A stretch of 64,000 nt of DNA from Paenibacillus pabuli (GTDB lineage: Bacteria > Bacillota > Bacilli > Paenibacillales > Paenibacillaceae): assembly GCF_039831995.1 (NCBI RefSeq), contig NZ_JBDOIO010000003.1:2914001-2978000 (forward strand), written 5' to 3'. This document shows, piece after piece, positions 1 to 9,376 of this stretch (the first letter of the stretch is position 1; each line of letters opens with the position of its first letter). A program made the position numbers and the translations under genes. A model generated the notes under the pieces. It ran no database searches and was not told the origin of the DNA. It was given only the letters and a program-made list of their open reading frames with translations.

Positions 1-705
1 ATTTTCGGTCCGACCGTTCAAGGCGAAGGCATGGTCATCGGGCAGAAAACGATGTTTGTTCGCACCGCAGGCTGCGATTATCGCTGCTCCTGGTGTGACT
101 CTGCCTTTACCTGGGACGGCAGTGGCAAGGACCAGATCCGGATGATTACACCGGAGGGCGTATGGGCTGAATTGCGCCGCGTTGGCGGTTCGCGATTCTC
201 CCATGTCACCATCTCGGGCGGGAATCCCGCCCTGCTGGCTTCGCTAGGTGGGTTGGTTTCTTTACTTCGGGAGAACGGCATTCGCACTGCGGTGGAGACG
301 CAGGGCTCCCGCTGGCAGCCTTGGCTGGCGGACATTGACGAAGTCACCGTCTCCCCCAAACCGCCGAGCTCCGGCATGGACACCAATTGGGACGTGCTGG
401 ATGATCTCATTCAGCGATTGTCCACAGGCCCTGCAGGACGCAGCCACAGCCTGAAAATTGTCATCTTCGATGAAGTAGACTTGGATTATGCCCGCCGCGT
501 GCATGCACGGTATCCGGCTACCGATTTGTTTTTGCAGACCGGAAATCCGGATGTCACTTCTGAAGAGACGCCAGATCTGGCTTCGTCGCTGCTCGCCCGT
601 TATGAGTGGCTGATTGATCAAGTCAGTGCATCAGATGACCTGAACGATGTCCGTGTGCTTCCACAGCTGCACACCTTGGTGTGGGGAAACAAACGCGGCG
701 TCTGA
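1..705 (+). CDS. queE: 7-carboxy-7-deazaguanine synthase, 5' truncated
   Basis: Radical-SAM enzyme that rearranges 6-carboxytetrahydropterin to 7-carboxy-7-deazaguanine in queuosine/preQ1 synthesis. The frame is open to the window edge, so the N-terminus is missing and the Met codon at 31 is internal; residues before it read FGPTVQGEG, typical of the QueE N-terminus. The cluster motif CxxxCxxC lies at about residues 25-32 of the visible part (CDYRCSWC), followed by the glycine-rich SAM-contact segment SGGNP. The short length fits QueE. queF follows about 155 bases downstream on the same strand, so this is the tail of a preQ1 operon; queC and queD are presumably upstream, outside the window. 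Identification is secure; only the start is unknown. Confidence 0.93.
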   Translation: MFGPTVQGEGMVIGQKTMFVRTAGCDYRCSWCDSAFTWDGSGKDQIRMITPEGVWAELRRVGGSRFSHVTISGGNPALLASLGGLVSLLRENGIRTAVETQGSRWQPWLADIDEVTVSPKPPSSGMDTNWDVLDDLIQRLSTGPAGRSHSLKIVIFDEVDLDYARRVHARYPATDLFLQTGNPDVTSEETPDLASSLLARYEWLIDQVSASDDLNDVRVLPQLHTLVWGNKRGV

Positions 706-860
706 TCGGCTGCATGGGCAGCTTGGGTGGAATGGGCGGCATGATGTCATTTTTCCCGAAACAACCAGAGGCTTTGAATATATTTGAATATAAGAGTTGG
801 AATTCCTATCATATACACCGGAGAGCTTCGCGCTTGAACGGAACGAGGAGAGTTAACACA

Positions 861-1355
861 TTGACGAGACAACCTGATGAAATGAAAGATGTAACGCTGC
901 TGGGTAACCAGGGTGTGAAATATACGTTTGAGTATGATCCCGGTATTTTGGAGAGCTTTGATAACAAGCATCCATACCGCGATTATTTTGTAAAATTCAA
1001 TTGCCCGGAATTCACGAGCCTGTGCCCGATCACGGGTCAGCCTGATTTTGCCACCATTTATATCAGCTACATTCCCGATGTGAAAATGGTAGAGAGCAAA
1101 TCGCTTAAACTGTACCTGTTCAGCTTCCGCAACCATGGGGATTTCCACGAGGATTGTGTGAACATTATCATGAACGACCTGATCAAGCTGATGGACCCGC
1201 GTTTCATTGAGGTTTGGGGCAAATTCACGCCGCGCGGCGGCATTTCCATTGATCCGTATACCAACTACGGCAAGCCGGGAACCAAGTATGAACAGATGGC
1301 TGAGCACCGCATGATGAATCATGATATGTATCCGGAAACGATCGATAACCGTTAA
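861..1355 (+). CDS. queF: NADPH-dependent 7-cyano-7-deazaguanine reductase
   Basis: Reduces the nitrile of preQ0 to preQ1, the last free-base step of queuosine synthesis, in the cytoplasm. The reading frame is open further upstream, but I choose the TTG at 861: GAGGAG lies about 10 bases before it, and from this start (164 aa) the catalytic Cys falls at residue 55, Asp at 62 and Glu at 97, the B. subtilis QueF numbering as I remember it. The segment [18 protein letters not shown] and the [11 protein letters not shown] block are diagnostic of the short, type I (YkvM) class. It follows queE on the same strand and is closed by a terminator at about 1408-1447. Confidence 0.95.
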   Translation: MTRQPDEMKDVTLLGNQGVKYTFEYDPGILESFDNKHPYRDYFVKFNCPEFTSLCPITGQPDFATIYISYIPDVKMVESKSLKLYLFSFRNHGDFHEDCVNIIMNDLIKLMDPRFIEVWGKFTPRGGISIDPYTNYGKPGTKYEQMAEHRMMNHDMYPETIDNR

Positions 1356-1407
1356 TTCTCAGGCAATTCTGTTCGCTGTGCAGCATAGATAAAATCATAG
1401 AACACAT

Positions 1408-1447
1408 AAAGCCGAACTCTTCACTCAGAAGACGTTCGGCTTTTATT
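1408..1447 (+). terminator. intrinsic terminator after queF
   Basis: AAAGCCGAAC pairs with GTTCGGCTTT across a 15-base loop and is followed by TTTTATTTAT. It closes the queE-queF unit. Confidence 0.85.
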
Positions 1448-1537
1448 TATGTAAACCTGAATCGCTCAATCTATAGATCGAACTTATAAAGAACGGTTAA
1501 TATGATATATGTAATTTCTTTATTTCACCTGTTCCCC

Positions 1538-1566
1538 TTGTCGCCTCCAACAATCTATCCTATTAT
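1538..1566 (+). promoter_or_regulatory. candidate sigma-A promoter of the fsr-like gene
   Basis: TTGTCG (1538-1543) and TATTAT (1561-1566) are separated by exactly 17 bases and lie about 75 bases upstream of the fsr-like start codon. Position and spacing support it; there is no experimental evidence. Confidence 0.5.
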
Positions 1567-1639
1567 GTAACAATATGCTTAGGCACAATACACGATCAGG
1601 CGCTGATCCCTCGTGACCGCGACCAAAGGAGAAAAGTAC

Positions 1640-2914
1640 ATGTCCATGCAAACTTCATTATCCAAGGACGCTGCCATGCGTTCGAAAAACCAACCCGGAT
1701 TGGATGCCCAGAGCACCGTTTACCGGATCTTGATTGCCATCAGTCTGGTTCATTTGTTTAACGATTCGATCCAGTCTGTCATTCCGGCCATTTTTCCAAT
1801 CCTGAAAGACTCCATGCATCTTACATATACACAGATCGGATGGATATCCTTCGCCATCAACTTCACCGCATCCATTATGCAGCCGGTCGTTGGCTGGTTT
1901 GCAGATAAAAAGCCGACACCTTCAATTCTGCCGATTGGTATGGGCTTCACGTTCACCGGTATGCTATTGCTGGCTTTTGCTGACAGTTATATGGCTGTCC
2001 TGATCTCCGTCATTTTCGTCGGCCTTGGTTCGGCAGCTTTTCACCCGGAAGGTTCCCGGGTCTCCCATATGGCCGCAGGACCCCGTCGGGGTCTCGCACA
2101 ATCCATCTTCCAGGTGGGCGGCAATGCCGGACAGTCTCTTGCTCCGCTCTTGACGAGATGGATCTTCATCCCGTTTGGTTTGTTCGGCGCCATCGGGTTC
2201 ACCGGCATTGCAGCCATGGGGATCGCTGTACAGATCTATATCGCACGTTGGTACGGCCGCATGCTGCAATCGGGAGGGTATCTCCGCAAACAGGCGGCTG
2301 CCCGTCGTGCCCCCAATCCGGCACTTCGCAAAAAGATAGCTGCTGCCATCACGATTCTTATTTTGCTCGTCTTTGTTCGTTCATGGTATGTCGCTTCCAT
2401 CGGCAGCTTCTATGCGTTTAATCTGAAGGAATTGTTCAGCCTCTCCACAGAGGATGCACAGATCTACATCTTCCTGTTCCTAGCCGCTGGCGCACTCGGC
2501 ACGTTCTTCGGAGGTCCACTCGCAGATCGCTTCGGCAAACGCAATATGATTTTTCTGTCGATGGCCGGAGCCGCTCCACTGGCGCTGCTGCTGCCCTATG
2601 CCAATCTGTTCTGGACCGGCGTGCTGCTGACCATTATCGGATTCATCATGCTGTCCAGCTTCTCTGTGACCGTGGTTTATGCTCAAATGCTTATTCCGGG
2701 CAAAATCGGAACCGTCTCCGGTCTGATCACCGGGCTCGCATTCGGTATGGGAGGGCTCGGTGCGCTTGTCCTGGGAAACTGGATCGACGTGTTCGGTGTA
2801 TCTCCAGTCATGCAGATGTGCAGCTTCCTGCCGCTGATCGGCATATTCACCTTCCTGCTGCCTTCGGATAAGGTACTGAAACGCTGGGCGGATGAAAACG
2901 GCAGTGAAGAATAA
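1640..2914 (+). CDS. MFS efflux transporter, fosmidomycin-resistance (Fsr) type
   Basis: Predicted 12-TM major facilitator exporter of 424 aa. The stretch HPEGSRVSHMAAGPRRGLAQ followed by SIFQVGGNAGQSLAPLL, and the N-terminal HLFNDSIQSVIPAIFPILK, are hallmarks of the Fsr/YfnC group, whose E. coli member exports fosmidomycin. Substrate here is unknown. The frame is open back to a GTG at 1613, but AAAGGAGA at 1625-1632 places the start at ATG 1640. It is monocistronic, with a candidate promoter at 1538-1566 and a strong bidirectional terminator after it. The family call is firm; resistance to a specific drug is inference. Confidence 0.88.
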   Translation: MSMQTSLSKDAAMRSKNQPGLDAQSTVYRILIAISLVHLFNDSIQSVIPAIFPILKDSMHLTYTQIGWISFAINFTASIMQPVVGWFADKKPTPSILPIGMGFTFTGMLLLAFADSYMAVLISVIFVGLGSAAFHPEGSRVSHMAAGPRRGLAQSIFQVGGNAGQSLAPLLTRWIFIPFGLFGAIGFTGIAAMGIAVQIYIARWYGRMLQSGGYLRKQAAARRAPNPALRKKIAAAITILILLVFVRSWYVASIGSFYAFNLKELFSLSTEDAQIYIFLFLAAGALGTFFGGPLADRFGKRNMIFLSMAGAAPLALLLPYANLFWTGVLLTIIGFIMLSSFSVTVVYAQMLIPGKIGTVSGLITGLAFGMGGLGALVLGNWIDVFGVSPVMQMCSFLPLIGIFTFLLPSDKVLKRWADENGSEE

Positions 2915-2957
2915 AAAAAGTTACTGATACTGCACTTATATAAACCTCATAAACGCC

Positions 2958-3008
2958 AAAAAGGGTTCCCGCTTTAATCTGGTATACAGATTAGCGGGAG
3001 CCCTTTTA
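2958..3008. terminator. bidirectional terminator between fsr-like and ecsC-like genes
   Basis: Long inverted repeat: AAAAGGGTTCCCGCTTTAAT pairs imperfectly with ATTAGCGGGAGCCCTTTT around a short loop. A/T runs on both sides serve the convergent genes on each strand. Confidence 0.88.
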
Positions 3009-3024
3009 TTTATGAAGTGGTTTA

Positions 3025-3870
3025 TTACTTCAAGCGCTGAAGAATTAGCCTTTTTTTGTATAACATTTTACCTGCTTCGGCAACATCCCGAATCGTGTTT
3101 TTATTGCTTACCGAACCAAACACCATGCCGGCAATCGGGATAAGCTGGAACAGCTTTTTCCAACCGAAGGATTCACTATAGGAATTGAAAACCTCACGCC
3201 AGCCCTGCATCTGTGAAACGACCTGTACCTGCTTGTCCGGATTGTCATACTCGGCCAGTTCATCGATAATCGCCTTCTTGCCTACGATGTCGGCGGAGGA
3301 GAATTGCAGGCATTTCACAATAAATATCCTCTCTTGTGGATCGTCGGGATCATATCCGTAACATAATGCCATCTCTTGAAGTACCTTCAGGGAAAGCCCC
3401 ATCACCATCGGAATATCCGCTGCGATCGTTACAATGCCGCCAATTCCTGTTGCGGCACCTTGTGCTGCGGCAAACTTGGTTCGGCTCTCCGTAATGTTGT
3501 CCGCCACACGGTCCAACACCTCAAGCGGCAGATGCTCCACACTATGAATTTTTGCAGTCCCTTCTGCTTCGGCATCCTCTTCCAGACGATAGGTATTGTC
3601 CGTCATGGAATAACCGGATTTCTTCGCTTCCTCTTGAAGCAGCTTGGCCACTTTCTTTTTCTGAACGAGAAATTTGCCGCCGTTCTGTACATACTGGCCA
3701 ACTTCGTTCAGGGCATCGCCAATCTTTTGTTTGATCACTTTTGGCATAACTTTATCCAGCATCGCAAATGGCAAACGCCCGATTTTATCCCAAATAAACA
3801 AATCCTTCTGTTCTTTTTCCCACTTCAAAATCTGTTCAAGCTCCTGATCCAATGTTTCACGTGAATCCAT
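3025..3870 (-). CDS. EcsC family protein
   Basis: 281-aa protein of the EcsC family, named after the third gene of the B. subtilis ecs locus; the biochemical role is not established. Seen: a charged, helical N-terminus (LEQILKWEKEQKDLFIWDK), then hydrophobic glycine-rich segments (AAAQGAATGIGGIVTIAADIP near residue 140 and the ELIPIAGMVFGS-like stretch near 250), the usual EcsC layout that suggests membrane association. No ecsA or ecsB ABC genes are beside it, so it is a free-standing paralogue. AGGAGGA precedes the ATG. It lies about 100 bases downstream of the AraC-type gene on the same strand and could be read through from it, though functional linkage is not indicated. Confidence 0.82.
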   Translation of the reverse strand: MDSRETLDQELEQILKWEKEQKDLFIWDKIGRLPFAMLDKVMPKVIKQKIGDALNEVGQYVQNGGKFLVQKKKVAKLLQEEAKKSGYSMTDNTYRLEEDAEAEGTAKIHSVEHLPLEVLDRVADNITESRTKFAAAQGAATGIGGIVTIAADIPMVMGLSLKVLQEMALCYGYDPDDPQERIFIVKCLQFSSADIVGKKAIIDELAEYDNPDKQVQVVSQMQGWREVFNSYSESFGWKKLFQLIPIAGMVFGSVSNKNTIRDVAEAGKMLYKKRLILQRLK

Positions 3871-3968
3871 ATGTGTTCCTCCTGTATGTTCGATGAATTC
3901 TTCAGCTATGGATTGTATACGTTGAAAAATGATTCTGGTTACTTCATCTTGGTAACTTACAATGATGA

Positions 3969-4838
3969 TTAATCGGAGTGATCTTGCCTGTATGCCTTGG
4001 GGGAGACCCCATATGCCTTCCGGAATTGACGGGTAAAGTAGTTGCTGTCATTAAATCCGCATTCATAGGAGATCTGAGTTATGGTCAAGCTGCTGTGTTT
4101 CAACAAGCTGCATGCTCTCTCCAGGCGGAGCGTCAACATGTAGGTGATTGGCGTCATCTGATAATGGGAGCGAAAGATTCGATTCAGATGTCTTACCGAG
4201 ATATTCGATTTACCCGCAATCGCCTCAAGCGTCAATGGCTCCAAATAATGATCTTCCATATAAGATATGGCATTGGCCAAGTGCATCAGATGGTTGCCCT
4301 CAATCCCCTTTTCCTGCGTATCATAATGCCTCGACAGATAGACGACCAGCTCTGTAAACCGCGAGAGCAGCATCGTCTGATACCCCTGCAGCTTGCCATG
4401 ATACTCCTCAATCATTACTGCAATCAGCGATTCCACATACTCCAGACTGGGAATGGGCAGTGCTAGCTTGCCAGGATAAGAGTGAATATTGCGATAGTAT
4501 GGCTCCAAGACAAACAAAGCCTGATACCCATTCGATTTCTTCAGGTCCGGTCCAATCGATGCAAGCATCTCCGGTCTAAACATGATATTGCAGATCTTAA
4601 AATCATGAGGGTCCTTGTAGGCATGAGGTGTGGAACCGTTAATGACAAAGGCATTACCCTTTTTAATAAAATACTCCTCCGTATTTACAACATGAGTCGC
4701 ATTACCGTTCAGCACAATCACGAGCTCCGAAAAATCGACGTGCTGATGCAGTTCGGTATCCTCCTCATGCCCACCGTACTGAATATAAAATGGAAACTGC
4801 AAGTCAGATGTAAACCAGTTCAGATACGTGCTGCTCAA
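3969..4838 (-). CDS. AraC family transcriptional regulator with N-terminal cupin domain
   Basis: Sugar-responsive-type regulator of 289 aa. The N-terminal half is a cupin-like ligand domain (HQHVDFSELVIVLNGNATHV), and the C-terminal 100 residues hold two helix-turn-helix units ending in ISYECGFNDSNYFTRQFRKA and GVSPKAYR, the AraC signature. The frame extends to a GTG at 4853 lacking a Shine-Dalgarno site; GGAGGAG inside those first codons sits 6 bases before a TTG at 4838, which I take as the start. It is divergent from a sugar-binding lipoprotein and GH43 gene and probably activates them in response to a plant-polysaccharide-derived sugar (inference from position). Confidence 0.85.
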   Translation of the reverse strand: MSSTYLNWFTSDLQFPFYIQYGGHEEDTELHQHVDFSELVIVLNGNATHVVNTEEYFIKKGNAFVINGSTPHAYKDPHDFKICNIMFRPEMLASIGPDLKKSNGYQALFVLEPYYRNIHSYPGKLALPIPSLEYVESLIAVMIEEYHGKLQGYQTMLLSRFTELVVYLSRHYDTQEKGIEGNHLMHLANAISYMEDHYLEPLTLEAIAGKSNISVRHLNRIFRSHYQMTPITYMLTLRLERACSLLKHSSLTITQISYECGFNDSNYFTRQFRKAYGVSPKAYRQDHSD

Positions 4839-5047
4839 TCGTTTCTCCTCCACGATTCCGGCTTGGAATGAATGTCTATATCATGCTACTCCAAGACCGA
4901 AAAATCAAGGTACCCACCTTACTCCACCGATATAATTCATCATGTAGAGACGCCAGTGATAGACAGATTGAGGAGGTATCGAAGGTTAAAAACACATGAT
5001 CATGATTCTGCTCTACAGTCAGCCCATTCTTTTTTTAAGGGCAAATT

Positions 5048-5061
5048 TGTAAACGCATTCA
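5048..5061 (+). promoter_or_regulatory. candidate catabolite-responsive element (cre)
   Basis: TGTAAACGCATTCA matches the CcpA consensus TGWAANCGNTNWCA at all but one defined position (A for T at position 10). It lies 31 bases upstream of the solute-binding lipoprotein start, where CcpA binding would repress, consistent with glucose control of a polysaccharide-use gene. The rest of the roughly 250-base divergent region shows no clear -35/-10 pair. Confidence 0.42.
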
Positions 5062-5091
5062 AAAATATAACGGACAACTCAGGGGGTTAGC

Positions 5092-6774
5092 ATGGTTAAA
5101 TCGCTTACAAAAATTCCAAAATGGTCAGTCGCGCTTACACTCTCCTTCACCTTACTTGCAGGATGCAGCAGTGAAGGTTCAACGAATGGAAATTCCAGCG
5201 GTAATGAAACAGCTCCGGTAACCTTCACGTTCTTCGGCGCCGATGCCAATCCGAATTGGAGCAACATGCAGGATGATGTCGGGAAGGAAATTACGAAACA
5301 AACAGGTGTAACGCTGAATGCAGAGTTCGCCATGTCGGATCCTTCCCAGCGCTTGGCACTGATCGCGGCAAGTGGTGAATACCCTGACCTGATCAGTCCC
5401 AAAGGGGATCTGGACAAATTAATTGATGCCGGGGCCATGCTTGATCTAACTGATCTGATTGAAGAGCATGCTCCCAACCTCAAAAAACTGTTTGGCGACG
5501 AAATCAAGCGGCTTCGCCACAGCAACGAGGCCCCCTCTATCTACGTCATCCCAACGTACTCTGCCATTGATGGAGTCAGCTTCGTTGCAGGCGGTGGCTT
5601 CCAGCTTCAGCATCGAGCTGTAAAGGAAGCAGGATATCCGGAAATCAAAACGTTACAGGATTACGAGAATGTCATCCGCAATTATCTGGAGAAACATCCT
5701 ATCGATGAAAACGGCAATCCAAACATCGGTATGACGCTGAATGCGGACGATTGGCACATTCAGATTACCGTAACGAACCAGGCTGCCGAAACGACCGGCA
5801 AATCAGGCGATGGTGAGTACTATATCGATCCGGATACCTATGAGGCTACTTATCATTTCCGCACAGAGGGCGAGAAGGAATATTTCCAGTGGCTGAACCA
5901 CATGTACAATACCGGATTGCTGGATAAGGAATCTTTTGTGCAGAAGAATGACCAGTATCTGTCCAAGGTCGCTTCTGGCCGGGTGATCGGACTGACCGAT
6001 GTGGACTGGGGCTACGCTGACGGAGAAAAGGCATTGAAAGCTGCGGGGAAAAATGATCAGACTTACGGACACTATTCCGTCATGTTATCAGATCAATACA
6101 AGGATAACCGTTACCAATCCACGGGCTTTATGGCGGGCTGGGGTGTAGGGATCACCGTGGATTGCGAAGATCCGGTCCGGGCAATCAAGTTCCTGGACTA
6201 CCTTGCTTCAGAAGAAGCCCAGGTACTGAACAATTGGGGCATTGAAGGCAAGCATTATGAAATCAAGGATGGAACCCGTGTTGTTCCCGCTGAAGTACAG
6301 GAGCGTATCGTGAATGATAACATTGCTTTCAGCAGGGAATCGGGAGTCGGCTTTTACACGAACCTCGGCGCTCATTATGGAGACGGCGTCAAAGACTCTA
6401 CCGGTAACTATTACACCAAAAACTTCCCGGAACAGATCGTGGAAAACTACACGGATGCCGATAAAGAAACGCTGAAAGCCTATGGTGCCACAACATGGAT
6501 GGATTTGTTCCCGAATGAAAAGGACTTTCCGGCAAAACCTTGGGGAGCCGTATGGAACATCTCCGTGCCAAGTGAGGATGATATCAACATTATCTCGAGT
6601 AAGGTCAAGGACATTACATGGAGGCAAATTCCACAGGCGATCATGGCCAAACCGGAGGAATTCGAGGCCATCTGGAATGACTATCAGCAGATGCTGATTG
6701 ACGTCGGAGTTGAGAAAATGGAACAAGGATTCACCAAATATGTGCAGGACCGCGTTAAACTATGGAATGAATAG
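5092..6774 (+). CDS. ABC-type extracellular solute-binding lipoprotein, LipO/YtcQ-like
   Basis: 560-aa substrate-binding lipoprotein for an oligosaccharide importer. A signal peptide ends in the lipobox LLAGC with the acylated Cys at residue 25, followed by a Ser/Gly/Asn-rich linker. The mature part has the large family-1 binding-protein character (VTFTFFGADANPNW near the start and a late FPAKPWGAVWN segment) typical of Paenibacillus YtcQ/LipO proteins that work with YtcP and LplB permeases. No permease gene is adjacent, so it must use permeases encoded elsewhere or act as a sensor. The GH43 gene starts 10 bases downstream, indicating one transcript, and an AraC gene is divergent. A cre-like site lies upstream. 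Confidence 0.87.
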   Translation: MVKSLTKIPKWSVALTLSFTLLAGCSSEGSTNGNSSGNETAPVTFTFFGADANPNWSNMQDDVGKEITKQTGVTLNAEFAMSDPSQRLALIAASGEYPDLISPKGDLDKLIDAGAMLDLTDLIEEHAPNLKKLFGDEIKRLRHSNEAPSIYVIPTYSAIDGVSFVAGGGFQLQHRAVKEAGYPEIKTLQDYENVIRNYLEKHPIDENGNPNIGMTLNADDWHIQITVTNQAAETTGKSGDGEYYIDPDTYEATYHFRTEGEKEYFQWLNHMYNTGLLDKESFVQKNDQYLSKVASGRVIGLTDVDWGYADGEKALKAAGKNDQTYGHYSVMLSDQYKDNRYQSTGFMAGWGVGITVDCEDPVRAIKFLDYLASEEAQVLNNWGIEGKHYEIKDGTRVVPAEVQERIVNDNIAFSRESGVGFYTNLGAHYGDGVKDSTGNYYTKNFPEQIVENYTDADKETLKAYGATTWMDLFPNEKDFPAKPWGAVWNISVPSEDDINIISSKVKDITWRQIPQAIMAKPEEFEAIWNDYQQMLIDVGVEKMEQGFTKYVQDRVKLWNE

Positions 6775-6784
6775 GAGTAATAAA

Positions 6785-8311
6785 ATGATGAAATACAGCA
6801 ATCCCGTGATACCGGGCTTTTATCCTGATCCGAGTATCTGCCGGGTAGATGAAGACTATTATCTGGTGACCAGTACCTTCGAATACTCCCCTGGAGTACC
6901 CATATTTCACAGCCGGGATCTGGTCCACTGGCGGCAGATTGGTCATGTGCTTACATCTGAACAACAGCTTTCACTGGCAAACGCATGGGTCTCTGGTGGA
7001 ATCTATGCGCCAACCCTCCGGCATCATGACGGCTGGTTCTATATGACAACGACCAATGTAAGTGCAGGTGGCAACCTGTATGTTCGCAGCCGCCAGCCTG
7101 AAGGCCCCTGGTCGGAACCCATTTATGTTGATCAAGCTGGGATTGATCCTTCCCTTTTGTTCGATGAACATGACCGGGTATACTTCCAATCTGCCTGTAA
7201 CGGTGCAGAAGGTGAAGGCATCTATCAGTGTGAGATCGACATCGCAACAGGGGAACGAATAACCGACAGCCGATTAATCTGGAAAGGAACAGGAGGAGCC
7301 GCACCTGAGGCACCCCATCTGTACAAAGTAAATGGCATGTATTATCTCATGATCGCTGAGGGTGGTACGGAATATGGTCACATGGTTACCATTGCCCGAA
7401 GTAATGATCCCTACGGTCCATATGAAGCATGCCCATCCAATCCGATTCTGTCCAACCGGAGCATGCAGACCAGCATCCATGCGACCGGGCATGCAGACCT
7501 CATCCAGATTCAGGATGGAAGCTGGTGGGCGGTCTGCCTCGGCATCCGTCCCGCTGCCTACCCGCTGCGGCATCATCTGGGGCGTGAGACGTTTCTCGCC
7601 CCCGTCACATGGACTGAAGATGGTTGGCCTATCATCGGTTATAACGGTCATATGGAGCCTGTTATGACCGGACCGAAGCTGCCGGAAACGCCATGGCCAC
7701 TACCGCCGGTTCGGGACCATTTTGACCTGCCCACGCTGGGGCTGGACTGGGTATTCCTGCGAAACCCCGCCCCAGGAAGCTGGTCACTAACGACGCATCC
7801 AGGCCACTTGACCTTATGTGGAAACTCCCTTTCCCTTCATGATCTGGGGAATCCCGCATTTGTTGGACGGCGTCTGAGTCATTTCCAATGCAGCATGGCT
7901 GCCGAGCTGAACTATGACCCTCTTCAGGATGATGAAGAAGCCGGATTAACGGCCTTTATGAATGGAAAATATCATTATGATCTGGCGATTAAGCGGATCA
8001 ACGGACAGAAGAAAATCGTCTTTCGCCGAACCGTAGGTTCATTACAAACCGAACAAGTTCAAGACTGTGCAACCGGCCTTGTGAAATTAAGAATCAGGAC
8101 AGAGCGCAATCAATTCAAATTCTACCTGCAGCAAGAGTTAGGGGAGGACATCTGGATTGGATCTGGTGAAACCCATCTGCTCTCTACCGAAGTGGCCGGC
8201 GGCTTCACCGGCATCATCATCGCCATGTATGCCCATGCTCCATCCGGTGCAGGTACGCCAGCCCAATTCGATTGGTTTGATTACGAACCGCTGGAGGAGA
8301 CACCAGAGTAA
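6785..8311 (+). CDS. glycoside hydrolase family 43 (beta-xylosidase / alpha-L-arabinofuranosidase type)
   Basis: Cytoplasmic 508-aa enzyme with no signal peptide, predicted to trim imported xylo- or arabino-oligosaccharides. The N-terminal five-bladed propeller begins NPVIPGFYPDPSICRVDEDY, carrying the catalytic-base Asp in YPDPS; the second acidic residue is in AGIDPSLLF and the general-acid Glu in APEAPHLYK. From about residue 310 a beta-sandwich C-terminal domain (DHFDLPTLGLDWVFLRNP onward) matches the concanavalin-like GH43 C-terminal module. The frame is open to 6698 inside the preceding gene, but GGAG at about 6775 and the family N-terminus set the start at 6785 or the next ATG, 6788. 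Subfamily and exact specificity cannot be fixed by eye. Confidence 0.9.
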   Translation: MMKYSNPVIPGFYPDPSICRVDEDYYLVTSTFEYSPGVPIFHSRDLVHWRQIGHVLTSEQQLSLANAWVSGGIYAPTLRHHDGWFYMTTTNVSAGGNLYVRSRQPEGPWSEPIYVDQAGIDPSLLFDEHDRVYFQSACNGAEGEGIYQCEIDIATGERITDSRLIWKGTGGAAPEAPHLYKVNGMYYLMIAEGGTEYGHMVTIARSNDPYGPYEACPSNPILSNRSMQTSIHATGHADLIQIQDGSWWAVCLGIRPAAYPLRHHLGRETFLAPVTWTEDGWPIIGYNGHMEPVMTGPKLPETPWPLPPVRDHFDLPTLGLDWVFLRNPAPGSWSLTTHPGHLTLCGNSLSLHDLGNPAFVGRRLSHFQCSMAAELNYDPLQDDEEAGLTAFMNGKYHYDLAIKRINGQKKIVFRRTVGSLQTEQVQDCATGLVKLRIRTERNQFKFYLQQELGEDIWIGSGETHLLSTEVAGGFTGIIIAMYAHAPSGAGTPAQFDWFDYEPLEETPE

Positions 8312-8342
8312 TCTTTCATAAGCTGCTAATCAAAACAAACCA

Positions 8343-8384
8343 AAAACCCACCGTCCATGTTGATCTGGCCGCGGTGGGTTTTAA
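8343..8384. terminator. bidirectional terminator between GH43 and SLH genes
   Basis: AAAACCCACCG pairs with CGGTGGGTTTT across an 18-base loop. The A/T flanks serve both the GH43 gene and the convergent SLH gene. Confidence 0.82.
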
Positions 8385-8452
8385 GTATATTCTAGCAAAT
8401 GAGTCGTTTCTTACATTGAATCAACCTAGCTAAATCCCGAAAACAATCTGGC

Positions 8453-9376
8453 TTACTTGCCGGAAGGCTGTGCTTCAGCAGTATACCCGGCCGGAATGTC
8501 TGTCTCTGCCGTAACTTCCGTAATGACCATTGGATACATCATGTCCGGATCCGGCTGAACGATGGAATACAGCACGATGGCACGTCCATCCTTCTCCAGT
8601 TTGACGTCATCAATCTTCAAACCGTAACCAGGATGAGGCATTTCAGCAGTGAGCTTCACCTTGGTTGTTTTGTCATCAACCTTCGTTGTGGTCACTTCAG
8701 GTACGATGGCTTGCTGGCCTTCGCCCGGAGTCTCGGGAGCCGGCTCAGCCGAGCCGCCATTGCCGTGCTTATCCACAAATTCAAGTGCATTGAAGATCAT
8801 GCTTGCAGCCTCCATACGGGTAAGCGACTGATCTGGACGGAAGTTACCGTCCTTATCCAGTTCGATGATGTTCATGTTCAGCAGGTTCTGGACTGCAGAT
8901 ATGGCGTCCTTACCAATTTTATTTTCGTCCTTAACAAGATTATACTTCATGATCACCGGATAATTCCCGGTTGTGTTAATGCCTTCATGAAGCAAAATTA
9001 CAAATTGCTCGCGTGTCATCTTGCCTTGTGGATTCAATTCTACTGGGATCGACAGACCATTCTGGGTTGCAGCCTGTACAGCATCTGCATACCAGGTATC
9101 CGGGCTAATTTTGTTTTGCGCGGATGCAGCAGCATATTCATTTTTCAATCCAAATGCCTTCACGATCAGTTGAACACCCTGCGGCTCGGATAACGCCAGA
9201 TCCGGACGGAACAGATCCGCCGTCACCCCGCTGACAATCCCTTTGGATTTCAGGGCATCGACAATCGTTTTTTGTCCTTCATCTTTTACATCCGAAAAAG
9301 CGAGAACAGAAGCACCTCCTGCCGTCAGAGAAACGCAAAGCGCAAGTGTTGCAGCCAATCCTTTTTTATGTTTCAT
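8453..9376 (-). CDS. secreted S-layer homology (SLH) domain protein
   Basis: 307-aa exported protein predicted to attach to pyruvylated secondary cell-wall polymer. The start at 9376 is set by GGAGGTG ahead of MKHKKG; the open frame extends 16 codons upstream without a ribosome site. A signal peptide (KKGLAATLALCVSLTAGGASVLA) precedes three SLH-like units: FSDVKDEGQKTIVDALKSKG, a middle unit with SPDTWYADAVQAATQNG, and one ending FRPDQSLTRMEAASMIFNAL. After a Pro/Glu-rich linker near residue 210 comes an about 80-residue C-terminal domain I do not recognise. Monocistronic, between two hairpins. Confidence 0.88.
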   Translation of the reverse strand: MKHKKGLAATLALCVSLTAGGASVLAFSDVKDEGQKTIVDALKSKGIVSGVTADLFRPDLALSEPQGVQLIVKAFGLKNEYAAASAQNKISPDTWYADAVQAATQNGLSIPVELNPQGKMTREQFVILLHEGINTTGNYPVIMKYNLVKDENKIGKDAISAVQNLLNMNIIELDKDGNFRPDQSLTRMEAASMIFNALEFVDKHGNGGSAEPAPETPGEGQQAIVPEVTTTKVDDKTTKVKLTAEMPHPGYGLKIDDVKLEKDGRAIVLYSIVQPDPDMMYPMVITEVTAETDIPAGYTAEAQPSGK

